This document shows positions 8,300 through 16,542 of a stretch of DNA of 64,000 nt, one piece after another. This DNA is from Pseudomonas baltica. Its GTDB lineage: Bacteria > Pseudomonadota > Gammaproteobacteria > Pseudomonadales > Pseudomonadaceae. The position numbers were made by a program, and so were the translations under genes. Under the pieces are notes generated by a model. It searched no databases, was not told where the DNA came from, and saw nothing but the letters and a program-made list of their open reading frames with translations. The stretch lies in NCBI RefSeq assembly GCF_014235765.1, contig NZ_JACMYH010000001.1:620001-684000 (forward strand). Reading direction: 5' to 3'. The first letter of the stretch is position 1. The number at the start of each line of letters is the position of its first letter.

Positions 8300-8791
8300 T
8301 CAAGGTTGGGTCAGGCCGAGCCTCTCGTGCCACTGCGCAAGCGACTCGTCCGGGTACTGTTGAAACTGCCGATCGTGCTTGCCGGACTGCACCTCGACCC
8401 AGCTCGCCTTGGAATCGAGCAGCAGGTGGGTGTGTTCGGGCGGCACCGGCAACTCGCTGTCGATGGCACTGGCGAATGGATGCACCAGCTCCGGCCAGGC
8501 CGGATCGAACAACCACAAGGCGCTACCGCACAGATGACAGAAATGCCGCTCGGCAGTGCTGGGGTGAGTGCCTCCGCCACTCTCGTCGGGCAACCTGGCA
8601 TGGTAGACGGTGATATGACTGCGACCCTGCACATTGAGACTGGCCGCCTCGCCGCCCAGGTTTATGGCATAACCGCCGCCGCCCTGGGTCTTGCGGCAGA
8701 TCGAACAGTAGCACCGCTGATAAGGGTATGGATGGGCGCTGTGCAGGCTGAAAGTGACGGCACCGCAGTGACAGGATCCGTGCAGTTGCAT
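8300..8791 (-). CDS. GFA/CENP-V family zinc-binding protein
   Basis: 163 residues. Cysteine pattern of the GFA family (glutathione-dependent formaldehyde-activating-like fold): SCHCGAV, CYCSICRKTQGG and CHLCGSALW, supplying two zinc sites. The family includes S-(hydroxymethyl)glutathione synthase-like and sulfur-group-transfer proteins, but most members in Pseudomonas have no proven reaction. A GGAG site precedes the ATG at 8791. It is a monocistronic-looking gene between the small secreted protein and the MFS permease. Confidence 0.85.
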   Translation of the reverse strand: MQLHGSCHCGAVTFSLHSAHPYPYQRCYCSICRKTQGGGGYAINLGGEAASLNVQGRSHITVYHARLPDESGGGTHPSTAERHFCHLCGSALWLFDPAWPELVHPFASAIDSELPVPPEHTHLLLDSKASWVEVQSGKHDRQFQQYPDESLAQWHERLGLTQP

Positions 8792-8863
8792 GGCTGAACT
8801 CCGTATCGAGTGGCGATCAATGAGCGGTTGATGAACGTTCAGCGTAGACCCTGCACGGGCCGT

Positions 8864-10015
8864 TCAGTTTCGCAGGTAGCGCCCGCTGGCCGCGACGAAC
8901 AAGAGCAGAACGATCAGCACGCCCAGGGCAATCGACAGGCTGCTGGCGTGGGCCACGAAGCCGATGAAAGCCGGGCCTACCAGGATGCCCGCATACCCCA
9001 GGGACGTCATGGCAGGAATGGCGGCGCTCTGCGGCATGGTGGTCTGGCGCCCGACCGCGGTGAACAGCACCGGGACGATGTTCGAGCAGCCTGCGCCGAT
9101 CAAGGCATAGCCCAGCAATGCCGCCGGCCACGCCGGAACGGCCAGCGACAAGGCCAGACCGATTGCCGCGCAGAGCCCCCCGTACAACGTGACCCGGGCG
9201 CCACCGAAACGCGAGACGATGGCATCGCCGGTCAGGCGCCCGATGGTCATGGTCGTGGCGAAGGCAGCGTAGCCAAGCCCTGCGTAGGCAGGTTGCATGT
9301 CGCGCTCGGAAACCAAGAATACAGCACTCCAGTCGAGCATGGCCCCCTCGGTGAGAAAGACGATGAAACACAGCGCCCCGAGGAACAGCACGATCCCACG
9401 TGGTACGGCGAACAGCGGGCCATCGCTTTCATTGCCATAGGGCAACAGATGCGGCGCCGCCTTGAATACCGCGACAAGGGTCAGCGCTACCACGCAGGCC
9501 ACCGCCAGCAGCGGCGTCAGGCCGAGCGCAAGCAAAGCGGTCATGCCGCCCGCTCCGAGGATGCCACCCACACTGAACAAACCGTGGAAGCCGGACATCA
9601 TCGGCCGGCCACTGGCCTTCTCCACCAGCACCGCCTGGATGTTCATGGCGCAATCGATGGCGCCCATTCCGGCGCCGAACACCAGGATTGCGGCAATCAA
9701 CAGCGGCAGGGTCGCCACGCTGGCCAGCAGCGGCAACGTCAGGCAGATGAGCAAGGCTGCACCGACGATGACGCGTCTGCAGCCCCAGCGCGCGCAGAAA
9801 TAACCCGCCAACGGCATGGCCAGGATGGAACCTGCGCCCAGCCCAAGCAGCAGCAGGCCCAGGCTGCCGTCGCTGAGTTGGGCCCGCGCCTTGGCCAGCG
9901 GCACCAGCGGCGCCCAGGCGGCCATGGCGAAGCCGGCGATGAAGAAAGCGATACGGGTGGAAAACTGCTCTTGCCGACCCGGCGTGGCGGTGGCGAAGGT
10001 GCTGCTCGACGACAT
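8864..10015 (-). CDS. MFS transporter (YbjJ-like)
   Basis: 383 residues with about 12 membrane helices, starting with TRIAFFIAGFAMAAWAPLVPLAKARAQLSDG. The substitution of a loop by LGAGSILAMPLAGYFCARWGCRR matches motif A of drug/sugar-type MFS proteins; the length and the first helix resemble the YbjJ branch. The substrate is unknown. The ATG at 10015 (MSSSS) is chosen over the TTG at 10021. It is divergent from the MscS-type gene. Confidence 0.8.
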   Translation of the reverse strand: MSSSSTFATATPGRQEQFSTRIAFFIAGFAMAAWAPLVPLAKARAQLSDGSLGLLLLGLGAGSILAMPLAGYFCARWGCRRVIVGAALLICLTLPLLASVATLPLLIAAILVFGAGMGAIDCAMNIQAVLVEKASGRPMMSGFHGLFSVGGILGAGGMTALLALGLTPLLAVACVVALTLVAVFKAAPHLLPYGNESDGPLFAVPRGIVLFLGALCFIVFLTEGAMLDWSAVFLVSERDMQPAYAGLGYAAFATTMTIGRLTGDAIVSRFGGARVTLYGGLCAAIGLALSLAVPAWPAALLGYALIGAGCSNIVPVLFTAVGRQTTMPQSAAIPAMTSLGYAGILVGPAFIGFVAHASSLSIALGVLIVLLLFVAASGRYLRN

Positions 10016-10184
10016 GATCAAAGCCTTGGATAAAGAGTTTCATGCAGCCGCGCGCACCGCTCGAGCGACACGCGACTACCTTGAATGCAAGATGAACAAT
10101 CGCGACAAATGCCGTGGATCGGCGAACTTGCAGGTAAAAATTCACTCAACGACTGGTGTACCGATCAATAGAGCGACCCGCATT

Positions 10185-12224
10185 GTGTTCAGTTCCCCGG
10201 CGAAAATCCTCCTCCCCCTGCTGTTCCTGCTGCTGACTTCCACCTTGCAGGCCGCTGAAGCCCCGGCGGCCGATGCGCCTGTCGAAGAACCAGCACCGCT
10301 GGTGCAAGGCGGCTTGCTGGGTGCCATCAGTACCGGCATCGACGACGTGCAGAAGAAGCTCGATCTCGACGAACATCTGCTCGACACCTGGCGCCTGCGC
10401 ACCGACCGCGCCGCCAGCGAGGTCGATAAGTTGATCAATCGACACGCCCACTCGGCACTCGACCTGGCAACGGATTTCATTCTGCTGTCGGTGTGCTGGA
10501 TGGCAGCGTTTCTGCTCGCGCATTTTCTCGGGCGCTTCATCGTTGCCCGCAGCGGCCACCGTCGTTTCGTCCGCGAGCGTCCGCGCCTGCACAACCTGTT
10601 GGGCTACATCCTGCCGTTCACCTTGCCAGCTATCATTGCCCTGCCGGTGACGCTGTATGCCAGTCACTCGCTGGACGCATCCATCGCCAGGGCCATCGGC
10701 ATGTCGCTGGCCTACGCCACCAGCAGCGGCATTTTCTCCACCTCGGTGATCATGTGCGTGATCACGTTGTTCGACAGCGGTCACAAGCGGGCTGCGGTTA
10801 CGGTGCTGCGTCGCTACGCGCCGCGCCCGCTGTTCATGATCGGCTTTCTGGCAGCCCTGAGCGACGCCCTCACCAGCCCGCAGATCGCCCGCCAGCTGGG
10901 CACCAACTTCACCGCCAGCCTGGCGGTGGTCGCGGGCCTGTTCGCCACCTTGTCCTTCGCGGTGCTGGTGGTGCGCATGCGTCGGCCGGTGGCCCATCTG
11001 ATCCGCAATCGGCCACTGGCGCAGCGCCTGCAGCACCGCGGAGTGCAAGAGTCGCTGCGGCTGTTTTCGGCGCTGTGGTACCTGCCCATCCTGCTGATGA
11101 TTCTGGTCTCGGCGGTGCATCTGATCGGCGCCGGCGAGGAAAGCCAGAAAGCCTTGCAGAACGCCCTGCTCACCACCGTGCTGCTGATCGCTACGGTGTT
11201 CCTCAGCACTGTCATGCAACACCTGTTCAAACCCGCCGCTGCCGCCACTGCCGCACCCCGCCTGCGGCCCTATAAAGAGTTGCTGCGCAACCTGGGCCAC
11301 GCCGTGGTGCGCATCGTCATGGCCATCGCCTTCATCGAACTGCTGGGACGCATCTGGGGCGTGTCGATGCTCGAATTCGCCGCCAGCAACAGCATGGGCC
11401 GGGCGATCAGCGATTCACTGAGCAGCATCGGCTTGATCCTGCTGGTCACCTGGCTGTTGTGGGTGGTCCTGGACACAGCCATTCAGGAGGCACTGAAGCC
11501 GTCGGTCGGCAAACGCGCCTCGCGCCAGCCGAGCACGCGGGTGCTGACCATCCTGCCGATGCTGCGCAACGCCATCAAGATCATCCTGCTGGTGATCTGC
11601 ACCATCACCACCATGGCTAACCTGGGCATCAACGTTGCGCCGCTTCTGGCCGGTGCCGGCGTAGTCGGCCTGGCCATCGGCTTTGGTTCGCAACAGCTGG
11701 TGCAGGACGTGATCACCGGCCTGTTCATCCTCATCGAAGACACCATCGCCATCGGCGACTGGGTGGTACTCGACTCCGGCCACGCCGGCACGGTGGAAAG
11801 CCTGACCATCCGCACCCTGCGCCTGCGCGACGGCAAGGGCTTCGTGCATTCGGTGCCGTTCGGGCAGATCAAGGCAGTCACCAATCAATCCCGGCAATTC
11901 GCCTACGCGTTCTTCTCGGTGCAGTTCACCTACGACAGCGACATCGACACCGCCCTGGACCTGATCAGGCAGGCGGGGCAATCCATCGTCGAGGACGTGA
12001 TGCTCAAGCACAACCTGCAGGGTCCGTTGCAGGTGTTCGGGGTGGACAAGATGGACCTCAATGGCATCGTCCTGACCTCGCAATTCCGCACCGTGTCCGG
12101 CGGTCAGTATGGCGTGGGCCGGGCATTCAACGAGCGCCTGAAGAAGCTGGTCGACCAGCATGACAACGTGCGTTTCGCCCAGTACTACCCTGCCCTAGGC
12201 CTGCCCGCCCCGACTCCGACCTGA
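10185..12224 (+). CDS. Mechanosensitive channel of the MscS family (large form)
   Basis: About 679 residues from the GTG at 10185. The N-terminus FSSPAKILLPLLFLLLTSTL QAAEA is a signal peptide. A periplasmic segment with an amphipathic stretch follows, then several membrane helices, then the MscS pore and beta domains: APLLAGAGVVGLAIGFGSQQLVQDVITGLFI is the TM3 pore helix and its exit (GFGSQ...DVITGLFIL), followed by EDTIAIGDWVV. It should open under membrane tension and release solutes. The start is uncertain: the frame is open upstream, and ATG 10092 is an alternative, but 10092-10184 has AT-richer, non-coding-like codons and adds a charged leader before the signal peptide. No strong Shine-Dalgarno at either. 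Confidence 0.85.
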   Translation: MFSSPAKILLPLLFLLLTSTLQAAEAPAADAPVEEPAPLVQGGLLGAISTGIDDVQKKLDLDEHLLDTWRLRTDRAASEVDKLINRHAHSALDLATDFILLSVCWMAAFLLAHFLGRFIVARSGHRRFVRERPRLHNLLGYILPFTLPAIIALPVTLYASHSLDASIARAIGMSLAYATSSGIFSTSVIMCVITLFDSGHKRAAVTVLRRYAPRPLFMIGFLAALSDALTSPQIARQLGTNFTASLAVVAGLFATLSFAVLVVRMRRPVAHLIRNRPLAQRLQHRGVQESLRLFSALWYLPILLMILVSAVHLIGAGEESQKALQNALLTTVLLIATVFLSTVMQHLFKPAAAATAAPRLRPYKELLRNLGHAVVRIVMAIAFIELLGRIWGVSMLEFAASNSMGRAISDSLSSIGLILLVTWLLWVVLDTAIQEALKPSVGKRASRQPSTRVLTILPMLRNAIKIILLVICTITTMANLGINVAPLLAGAGVVGLAIGFGSQQLVQDVITGLFILIEDTIAIGDWVVLDSGHAGTVESLTIRTLRLRDGKGFVHSVPFGQIKAVTNQSRQFAYAFFSVQFTYDSDIDTALDLIRQAGQSIVEDVMLKHNLQGPLQVFGVDKMDLNGIVLTSQFRTVSGGQYGVGRAFNERLKKLVDQHDNVRFAQYYPALGLPAPTPT

Positions 12225-12236
12225 ATCACCCGCCGC

Positions 12237-12288
12237 AAAAAAACCTCGGCACCGACGTTCACAGGGTGCGTGAACGTCGGTGCCGAGG
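12237..12288 (-). terminator. Rho-independent terminator of the ABC/dioxygenase operon
   Basis: A perfect 19-bp stem (12244-12262 with 12270-12288; 7-base loop) is followed on the minus strand by seven Ts (A7 at 12237-12243). It lies 30 bases past the stop of the substrate-binding protein and also 12 bases past the MscS stop, though there is no T-run for plus-strand reading. Confidence 0.9.
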
Positions 12289-12317
12289 TGTGCGTCGATG
12301 GTGAGGGAGCGGGCGGA

Positions 12318-13319
12318 TCAGCTACCGGCGCCGCCGTGGGCTTCTTCGAAGAAGTAGTCTTTCCAGTTGTCTGCCTTGTTCTTCAGCACACCCAGCTCAT
12401 GCAGGCGCTGGGCGTAAATGAAGGTGCGTTGCGGCACCACTGTGAAGTCGATCTCCGGGTCCTGGACGATCTTTTCCACGAACGCCTCGCTCAAGGTCGA
12501 TTTCTCCACGCGAATATAGGTCTTGGCTGCGGCGACCTTGTCGGCCTTGACGATCTGCGCGGCTTCCACCAATGCGTCATAGAACGCCTTGTAGGTCTTC
12601 GGGTTGTCGTCGTGGAATTTCTGCGTGGTGTACAGCACATTGAAGGTCGCCGGGCCGCCGAGGATGTCGTAGCTGCTGAGCACCTTGTGCACCTTGGGGT
12701 TTTCCAGGGCCTGGTACTGGAACGGCGGGCTGGAGAAATGCGCGCTGATTTCCGAACCGCCTGCCATCAGCGCCGAGGTGGCGTCCGGGTGGGGAATGCT
12801 CACCGAGATGTTATCGAATTTCTTGAATTCCTTGTCGCCATAGAGTTTGGCCGTCTCCAACTGCAAGGTGCGAGACTGGAAGCCAACCCCTGCGGCGGGC
12901 ACCGCGATGCGGTCCTTGTCGGTGAAGTCCTGCAAGGTCTTGACGTCAGGATTGTTACTGAGCAGGTAGTTGGGCATCGAGCCCAGCGACGCGATGGCCT
13001 TGACGTTCTGCCGACCCTTGGTGCGGTCCCAGACGGTGAGCATCGGCGGCACGCCGGCCGATACCACATCCAACGCACCGGCGAGCAATGCCTCGTTCAT
13101 CGCGGTGGCTCCGGAAATGCTGTTCCAGTCCACTTCGATGTCCACGCCTTGCTGCTTGCCGTGTTTCTCGATCAGCTGCTGGTCACGCACGACATCGAGG
13201 ATCAGGTAGCCGATGCCGAACTGCTGGGCGATGCTGATTTTGCCTTCGGCGCTGGCGCCGCTGGCCAGCAGTGCGCCGGCCAGGCCGCAGGCCAGGGATA
13301 GCTTGCTTGCAAATACCAT
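12318..13319 (-). CDS. ABC transporter substrate-binding protein, SsuA/TauA type
   Basis: 333 residues with a Sec signal peptide (MVFASKLSLACGLAGALLASGASA). The mature start KISIAQQFGIGYLILDVVRD and the SGATAMNEALLAGALDVVSAG segment are typical of the NitT/TauT/SsuA family, periplasmic proteins for sulfonates, taurine, nitrate or pyrimidine precursors. It is the last gene of a four-gene minus-strand operon: dioxygenase, ATPase, permease, binding protein. Company with a TauD-like enzyme favours an organosulfur substrate; the exact one is not set by sequence. A strong terminator follows. Confidence 0.85.
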   Translation of the reverse strand: MVFASKLSLACGLAGALLASGASAEGKISIAQQFGIGYLILDVVRDQQLIEKHGKQQGVDIEVDWNSISGATAMNEALLAGALDVVSAGVPPMLTVWDRTKGRQNVKAIASLGSMPNYLLSNNPDVKTLQDFTDKDRIAVPAAGVGFQSRTLQLETAKLYGDKEFKKFDNISVSIPHPDATSALMAGGSEISAHFSSPPFQYQALENPKVHKVLSSYDILGGPATFNVLYTTQKFHDDNPKTYKAFYDALVEAAQIVKADKVAAAKTYIRVEKSTLSEAFVEKIVQDPEIDFTVVPQRTFIYAQRLHELGVLKNKADNWKDYFFEEAHGGAGS

Positions 13320-13349
13320 GATGAAGTCTCTGGACTAAAGGAAATGGAC

Positions 13350-14216
13350 TCAGCGCTGCATGCCCCAGCGCTTGATGGTGAGGCGTTCGAACGTGTTGAA
13401 CAGCAGGTTTTCCACCAGCAGGCCGATCAGGATCACCGCAGCCAGGCCGGCGAACACCTTGTCGGTGTACAGCTCGTTGCGATTCTGGAAGATGTACCAG
13501 CCCAGGCCACCCTTGCCCGACGAGGCGCCGAACACCAGCTCGGCGGCGATCAAGGTGCGCCAGGCGAACGCCCAGCCGATCTTCAGGCCTGCCAGGATCG
13601 ACGGCAGCGCGGCCGGAATGAGGATGTACCAGACGAATCGCAGCCCTCTCAGGCCGTAGTTGCGACCTGCCATGCGCTGGGTTTCCGACACGCCGAGGAA
13701 GCCTGCGTAGGTGTTCAGTGCCAATGCCCACAGCACCGAATGCACCAGCACGAAAATCAGGCTGTTCTCGCCCAGGCCGAACCACAGCAGGGACAGGGGC
13801 AACAGCGCGATGGCCGGCAAGGGGTTGAACATTGCCGTCAAAGTGCTGAGCAGGTCGCGCCCCAGCTGGGTCGACACTGCCAGCGTGGTCAGGCCGAAGG
13901 CCAGGACGATGCCGATCAGGTAGCCCTTGATCAGTACCGTCAGCGATATCCAGACCTTGCTCAACAGCTCGCCACTGGCCACACCGTCGATGAAGGCATG
14001 GGCGGTCTGCATGAAGCTGGGCAGCAGCAAGTCGTTGTTCTGCCAACGCGCGGCCAGTTCCCAGATAACCGCCAGGGCGAGCAGGATCACGCCCTTGCGC
14101 ACCCAGGCCTGTTGCCAGATCCGCTGCGCCAAGGAGATGTCGCGCACCAGTTCGGCTTGGGTGAACGGCTCCAGGACGACTTCGTACTCCTGGCGTGCGG
14201 GTGGGGAAAGGCTCAT
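13350..14216 (-). CDS. ABC transporter permease, SsuC/TauC type
   Basis: 288 residues with six predicted helices. The EAA loop that contacts the ATPase is RMAGRNYGLRGLRFVWYILIPAALPSILAGLKIGWA, split here as RMAGRNYGLRG and IPAALPSILAGLK. The N-terminal 35 residues (SLSPPARQEYEVVLEPF) are a cytoplasmic extension seen in some members. CGGAG lies 8 bases before the ATG. It is placed 24 bases after the ATPase gene and 30 before the binding protein. Confidence 0.88.
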   Translation of the reverse strand: MSLSPPARQEYEVVLEPFTQAELVRDISLAQRIWQQAWVRKGVILLALAVIWELAARWQNNDLLLPSFMQTAHAFIDGVASGELLSKVWISLTVLIKGYLIGIVLAFGLTTLAVSTQLGRDLLSTLTAMFNPLPAIALLPLSLLWFGLGENSLIFVLVHSVLWALALNTYAGFLGVSETQRMAGRNYGLRGLRFVWYILIPAALPSILAGLKIGWAFAWRTLIAAELVFGASSGKGGLGWYIFQNRNELYTDKVFAGLAAVILIGLLVENLLFNTFERLTIKRWGMQR

Positions 14217-14240
14217 GTCGTTGCTCCGAATGCGGCGAGA

Positions 14241-15122
14241 TCAGTAGGCGATGCGCAGGCGCTGGAAATCCACCGGACGGTCCAGCTCAGGCGCTTCGCC
14301 CTCGTCGAACAGCAGGCGATGGATGCGCTGGGCGCTGGCCTGGAAATCGACGCCGCCCAGGCTGCTCAGGTCGAACTGGTGGCTGTTGATTTCCGCCCGC
14401 ACCCGGCCCGGGTGCGGCGACAGCAGCAGGATGCGGTTGCCCACCACTAATGCTTCCTCGATGGAGTGGGTGACGAAGAGCAAGGTGAAGCGCACTTCCT
14501 GCCAAAGTTCCAGCAGTTCTTCCTGCATCTTGCGCCGCGTCAGTGCGTCGAGCGCCGCGAACGGTTCGTCCATCAGCAGGATCTTCGGCTGCATGGCCAG
14601 CGCGCGAGCGATGGCGACCCGCGCCTTCATGCCGCCAGACAACGTATGCGGGTAGGCATCGGCGAAAGCACTGAGGCCGACCTTCTCCAGGTAGTGACGG
14701 GCGCGCTCGTTGGCTTCGGCGCGTTTCAAGGTGCGCGACGCCAGCAGCGGGAACATCACGTTCTCGATCACGGTTTTCCAGGCGGGCAGTTGATCGAACT
14801 CCTGGAACACCACGATACGGTCCGGGCCTGGCTCTTCTATGCGCTCACCGGCGAGGCGAATCTGCCCTTCGCTGGGCTTGATGAAGCCTGCCACGGCTTT
14901 GAGCAGGGTCGATTTCCCGCACCCGGAGGGCCCCAGCAGGACAAAGCGATCGGCACGGTCCACTTCGAAGCTGACCTGATGCGTTGCGCGCACCACCCGT
15001 TCGGAGGTGCGGTATTCGAGGCTGACGTTGTCCACCTGCAGCAGGGTCTCGGCACTCGGCCGTTGCCCGGGTACACCTGCGATATCAGCGCTGGCCGTGT
15101 GGCCTGGCAGTGCAGCGTTCAT
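14241..15122 (-). CDS. ABC transporter ATPase, SsuB/TauB type
   Basis: 293 residues. Walker A LLGPSGCGKSTLL, Q-loop VVFQEFDQLPAW, signature LSGGMKARVAIARAL, Walker B ILLMDEPFAALD and H-loop FVTHSIEEAL are all intact. The ATG at 15122 has GGGAG 6 bases before it; the frame open up to 15329 is only a shadow of the dioxygenase. The roughly 30-residue Ala/Pro-rich N-terminal extension ahead of the core is typical of sulfonate/taurine importers. Energises import by the neighbouring permease. Confidence 0.9.
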   Translation of the reverse strand: MNAALPGHTASADIAGVPGQRPSAETLLQVDNVSLEYRTSERVVRATHQVSFEVDRADRFVLLGPSGCGKSTLLKAVAGFIKPSEGQIRLAGERIEEPGPDRIVVFQEFDQLPAWKTVIENVMFPLLASRTLKRAEANERARHYLEKVGLSAFADAYPHTLSGGMKARVAIARALAMQPKILLMDEPFAALDALTRRKMQEELLELWQEVRFTLLFVTHSIEEALVVGNRILLLSPHPGRVRAEINSHQFDLSSLGGVDFQASAQRIHRLLFDEGEAPELDRPVDFQRLRIAY

Positions 15123-15135
15123 GCAAGACTCCCTA

Positions 15136-16017
15136 TCAAAACGGCGCATCGCCCTGGATGGTGGTGCGGTACAACTTGCGCCGCAGGTGGTCCGGACAGC
15201 CGGCCGCGAGGTGTACCAACGAGCGGTTGTCCCAGAACACCATGTCGTGTGGCTGCCACTGATGACGGTACACATGCTCATCGCGCACGCTGTGGGCATA
15301 GAGCTGTTGCAACAGGTCGCGGCTTTCATCTTCGGGCAGGCCCACGATGTGCGTGGTGAAGCCTTCGCTGACGAACAAAGCCTTGCGCCCGTTCTCTGGA
15401 TGGGTGCGAACCACCGGATGGGTCACGGTGACCACCTGGGCCAGCTGTTCGGCACTCAGGGTCGGTCGCCAGTTGGCGGCGTTCTTGCCCTCGCTGTAGC
15501 GCGCGGTATAGGAATGCACGGCGTGCTTGCCCTCAACGGCCTGGCGCAGTGCTGTGGGAAGAGTGTCCCAAGCCCTGTGCATGTCGGCGAACAAGGTGTC
15601 ACCGCCTTCGCTGGGTAATTCCTGCGCATGCAGCATGGAGCCCAGGCTCGGCAGTTCTTTATAGGACAGGTCCGAATGCCAGTATTTGCCGGCGTCACCC
15701 AGCCCGACCGGCTGGCCGTTCTCGACAATGTTGGAAACGATGAGGATCTCTGGGTGCCCTGCGAGCAGGAACTGCTTGAGCACATGGATTTGCAGCACAC
15801 CGAAACGACGGCTGAAGTCGATCTGTTGCTCAGGGGTGATGCGCTGATCGCGAAACACCACGACATGATGGTCGAGATGGGCGCGGTGAATGCGGGTGAA
15901 GTCTTCGTCACTCAACGCCAGGCGCAGGTCCAGGCCGACGATTTCGGCACCGACATGGCCGGCCAGCGGACGAACTTCGAATGCTTGACGTGAGGTTTCA
16001 GGAAGGACGGCGGCCAT
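15136..16017 (-). CDS. TauD/TfdA-family Fe(II)/2-oxoglutarate dioxygenase
   Basis: 293 residues. The iron ligands are visible as the H-x-D of KYWHSDLSYKE and the distal His of SLVHLAAGC, with the 2-oxoglutarate-binding arginine in RRKLYRTTI. The N-terminus FEVRPLAGHVGAEIVGLDL is standard for the family. These enzymes hydroxylate next to a sulfonate, sulfate ester or ether and release sulfite, sulfate or aldehyde; the genes just downstream are an SsuABC-like importer, so a sulfur-scavenging role is likely. The sequence is not close enough in memory to taurine dioxygenase to call it tauD. First gene of the operon, with GGAG before the ATG and a palindrome in its control region. Confidence 0.85.
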   Translation of the reverse strand: MAAVLPETSRQAFEVRPLAGHVGAEIVGLDLRLALSDEDFTRIHRAHLDHHVVVFRDQRITPEQQIDFSRRFGVLQIHVLKQFLLAGHPEILIVSNIVENGQPVGLGDAGKYWHSDLSYKELPSLGSMLHAQELPSEGGDTLFADMHRAWDTLPTALRQAVEGKHAVHSYTARYSEGKNAANWRPTLSAEQLAQVVTVTHPVVRTHPENGRKALFVSEGFTTHIVGLPEDESRDLLQQLYAHSVRDEHVYRHQWQPHDMVFWDNRSLVHLAAGCPDHLRRKLYRTTIQGDAPF

Positions 16018-16089
16018 GATGTGCTCCGACTCTGGCTATTGAGTACGAGGGGATAGCCAGACTGTAGAGCTATAAGAATAGAATTTTAA

Positions 16090-16112
16090 ATATCGTTATC
16101 GCATAACGATAT
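16090..16112. promoter_or_regulatory. Perfect inverted repeat upstream of the dioxygenase operon
   Basis: ATATCGTTAT-CGC-ATAACGATAT: 10-bp arms with a 3-base centre, 73 bases upstream of the dioxygenase start, in an AT-rich stretch (16060-16115). A likely operator. No regulator gene lies next to it, so a global sulfur regulator (CysB-type) or a distant specific one is possible. The rest of the 16018-16295 gap holds only the LexA-controlled promoter described separately. Confidence 0.6.
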
Positions 16113-16236
16113 CGCTGTCGGGACTTTCAGCTGGTGGAGTCTCGTCGGATGTCTCTGATCCGCTTGAAGTTTTTTTAAACGCCGTGAAGAAAACAACAGG
16201 ATTGGCTGTCAGAAACCCGCTATTGACCCTGCGCTA

Positions 16237-16277
16237 TTGCGAAACGTCTTACAGTCAAATACTGTACGCACGTACAG
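16237..16277 (+). promoter_or_regulatory. SOS promoter: TTGCGA -35, TACTGT -10, overlapping LexA box
   Basis: CTGTACGCACGTACAG at 16262-16277 fits the LexA consensus CTGT-N8-ACAG exactly and is a 16-base palindrome. A candidate -35 (TTGCGA, 16237-16242) and -10 (TACTGT, 16260-16265) are 17 bases apart, with the -10 running into the LexA box, the classic arrangement for repression. It is 18 bases upstream of the GTG of the DUF1654-like gene. Confidence 0.88.
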
Positions 16278-16295
16278 CCAATAAGGAATTCTGTC

Positions 16296-16538
16296 GTGAC
16301 CACTGCCACCCCTGCCGCGCCGAGCGCCTATGAGCGTCTTGGCGTGCGCGTCCAGAAGATCATCAATTCGCCCACCGCGCAGAAGTCTCGCGCCGCCCTC
16401 ATATTCCGCCTCGAGCACGAAAGCGAGGACGATTGGGCACAAATGCTCGAGGAAATCGCCGAGAACGACAACGTCACCCTCGCCCACCGCGACGACGGTG
16501 GCGTGCAGATTTTCTGGGTCGTGCCGAAGGAAGATTGA
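16296..16538 (+). CDS. DUF1654-family small protein, SOS-controlled
   Basis: 80 residues. YERLGVRVQKIINSPTAQKS and EEIAENDNVTLAHRDDGG match the conserved pattern I know from the Pseudomonas-restricted DUF1654 family; the function is unknown. AAGGAAT lies 6 bases before the GTG start. Directly downstream of a LexA box and only 4 bases ahead of the endonuclease I gene, so it should be co-induced with it after DNA damage. It is small, acidic and soluble; it might modulate the nuclease, but nothing shows that. Confidence 0.8.
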   Translation: MTTATPAAPSAYERLGVRVQKIINSPTAQKSRAALIFRLEHESEDDWAQMLEEIAENDNVTLAHRDDGGVQIFWVVPKED

Positions 16539-16542
16539 TTCG

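Noticed and set aside
10092..10184. ATG at 10092 as start of the MscS-type gene
   Set aside because: It puts 31 mostly polar residues with atypical codons before an obvious signal peptide, and has no Shine-Dalgarno; GTG 10185 was chosen with caution.
16018..16295. Further small gene between the dioxygenase and DUF1654 genes
   Set aside because: The gap is AT-rich and has only very short frames; it is explained by two control regions.
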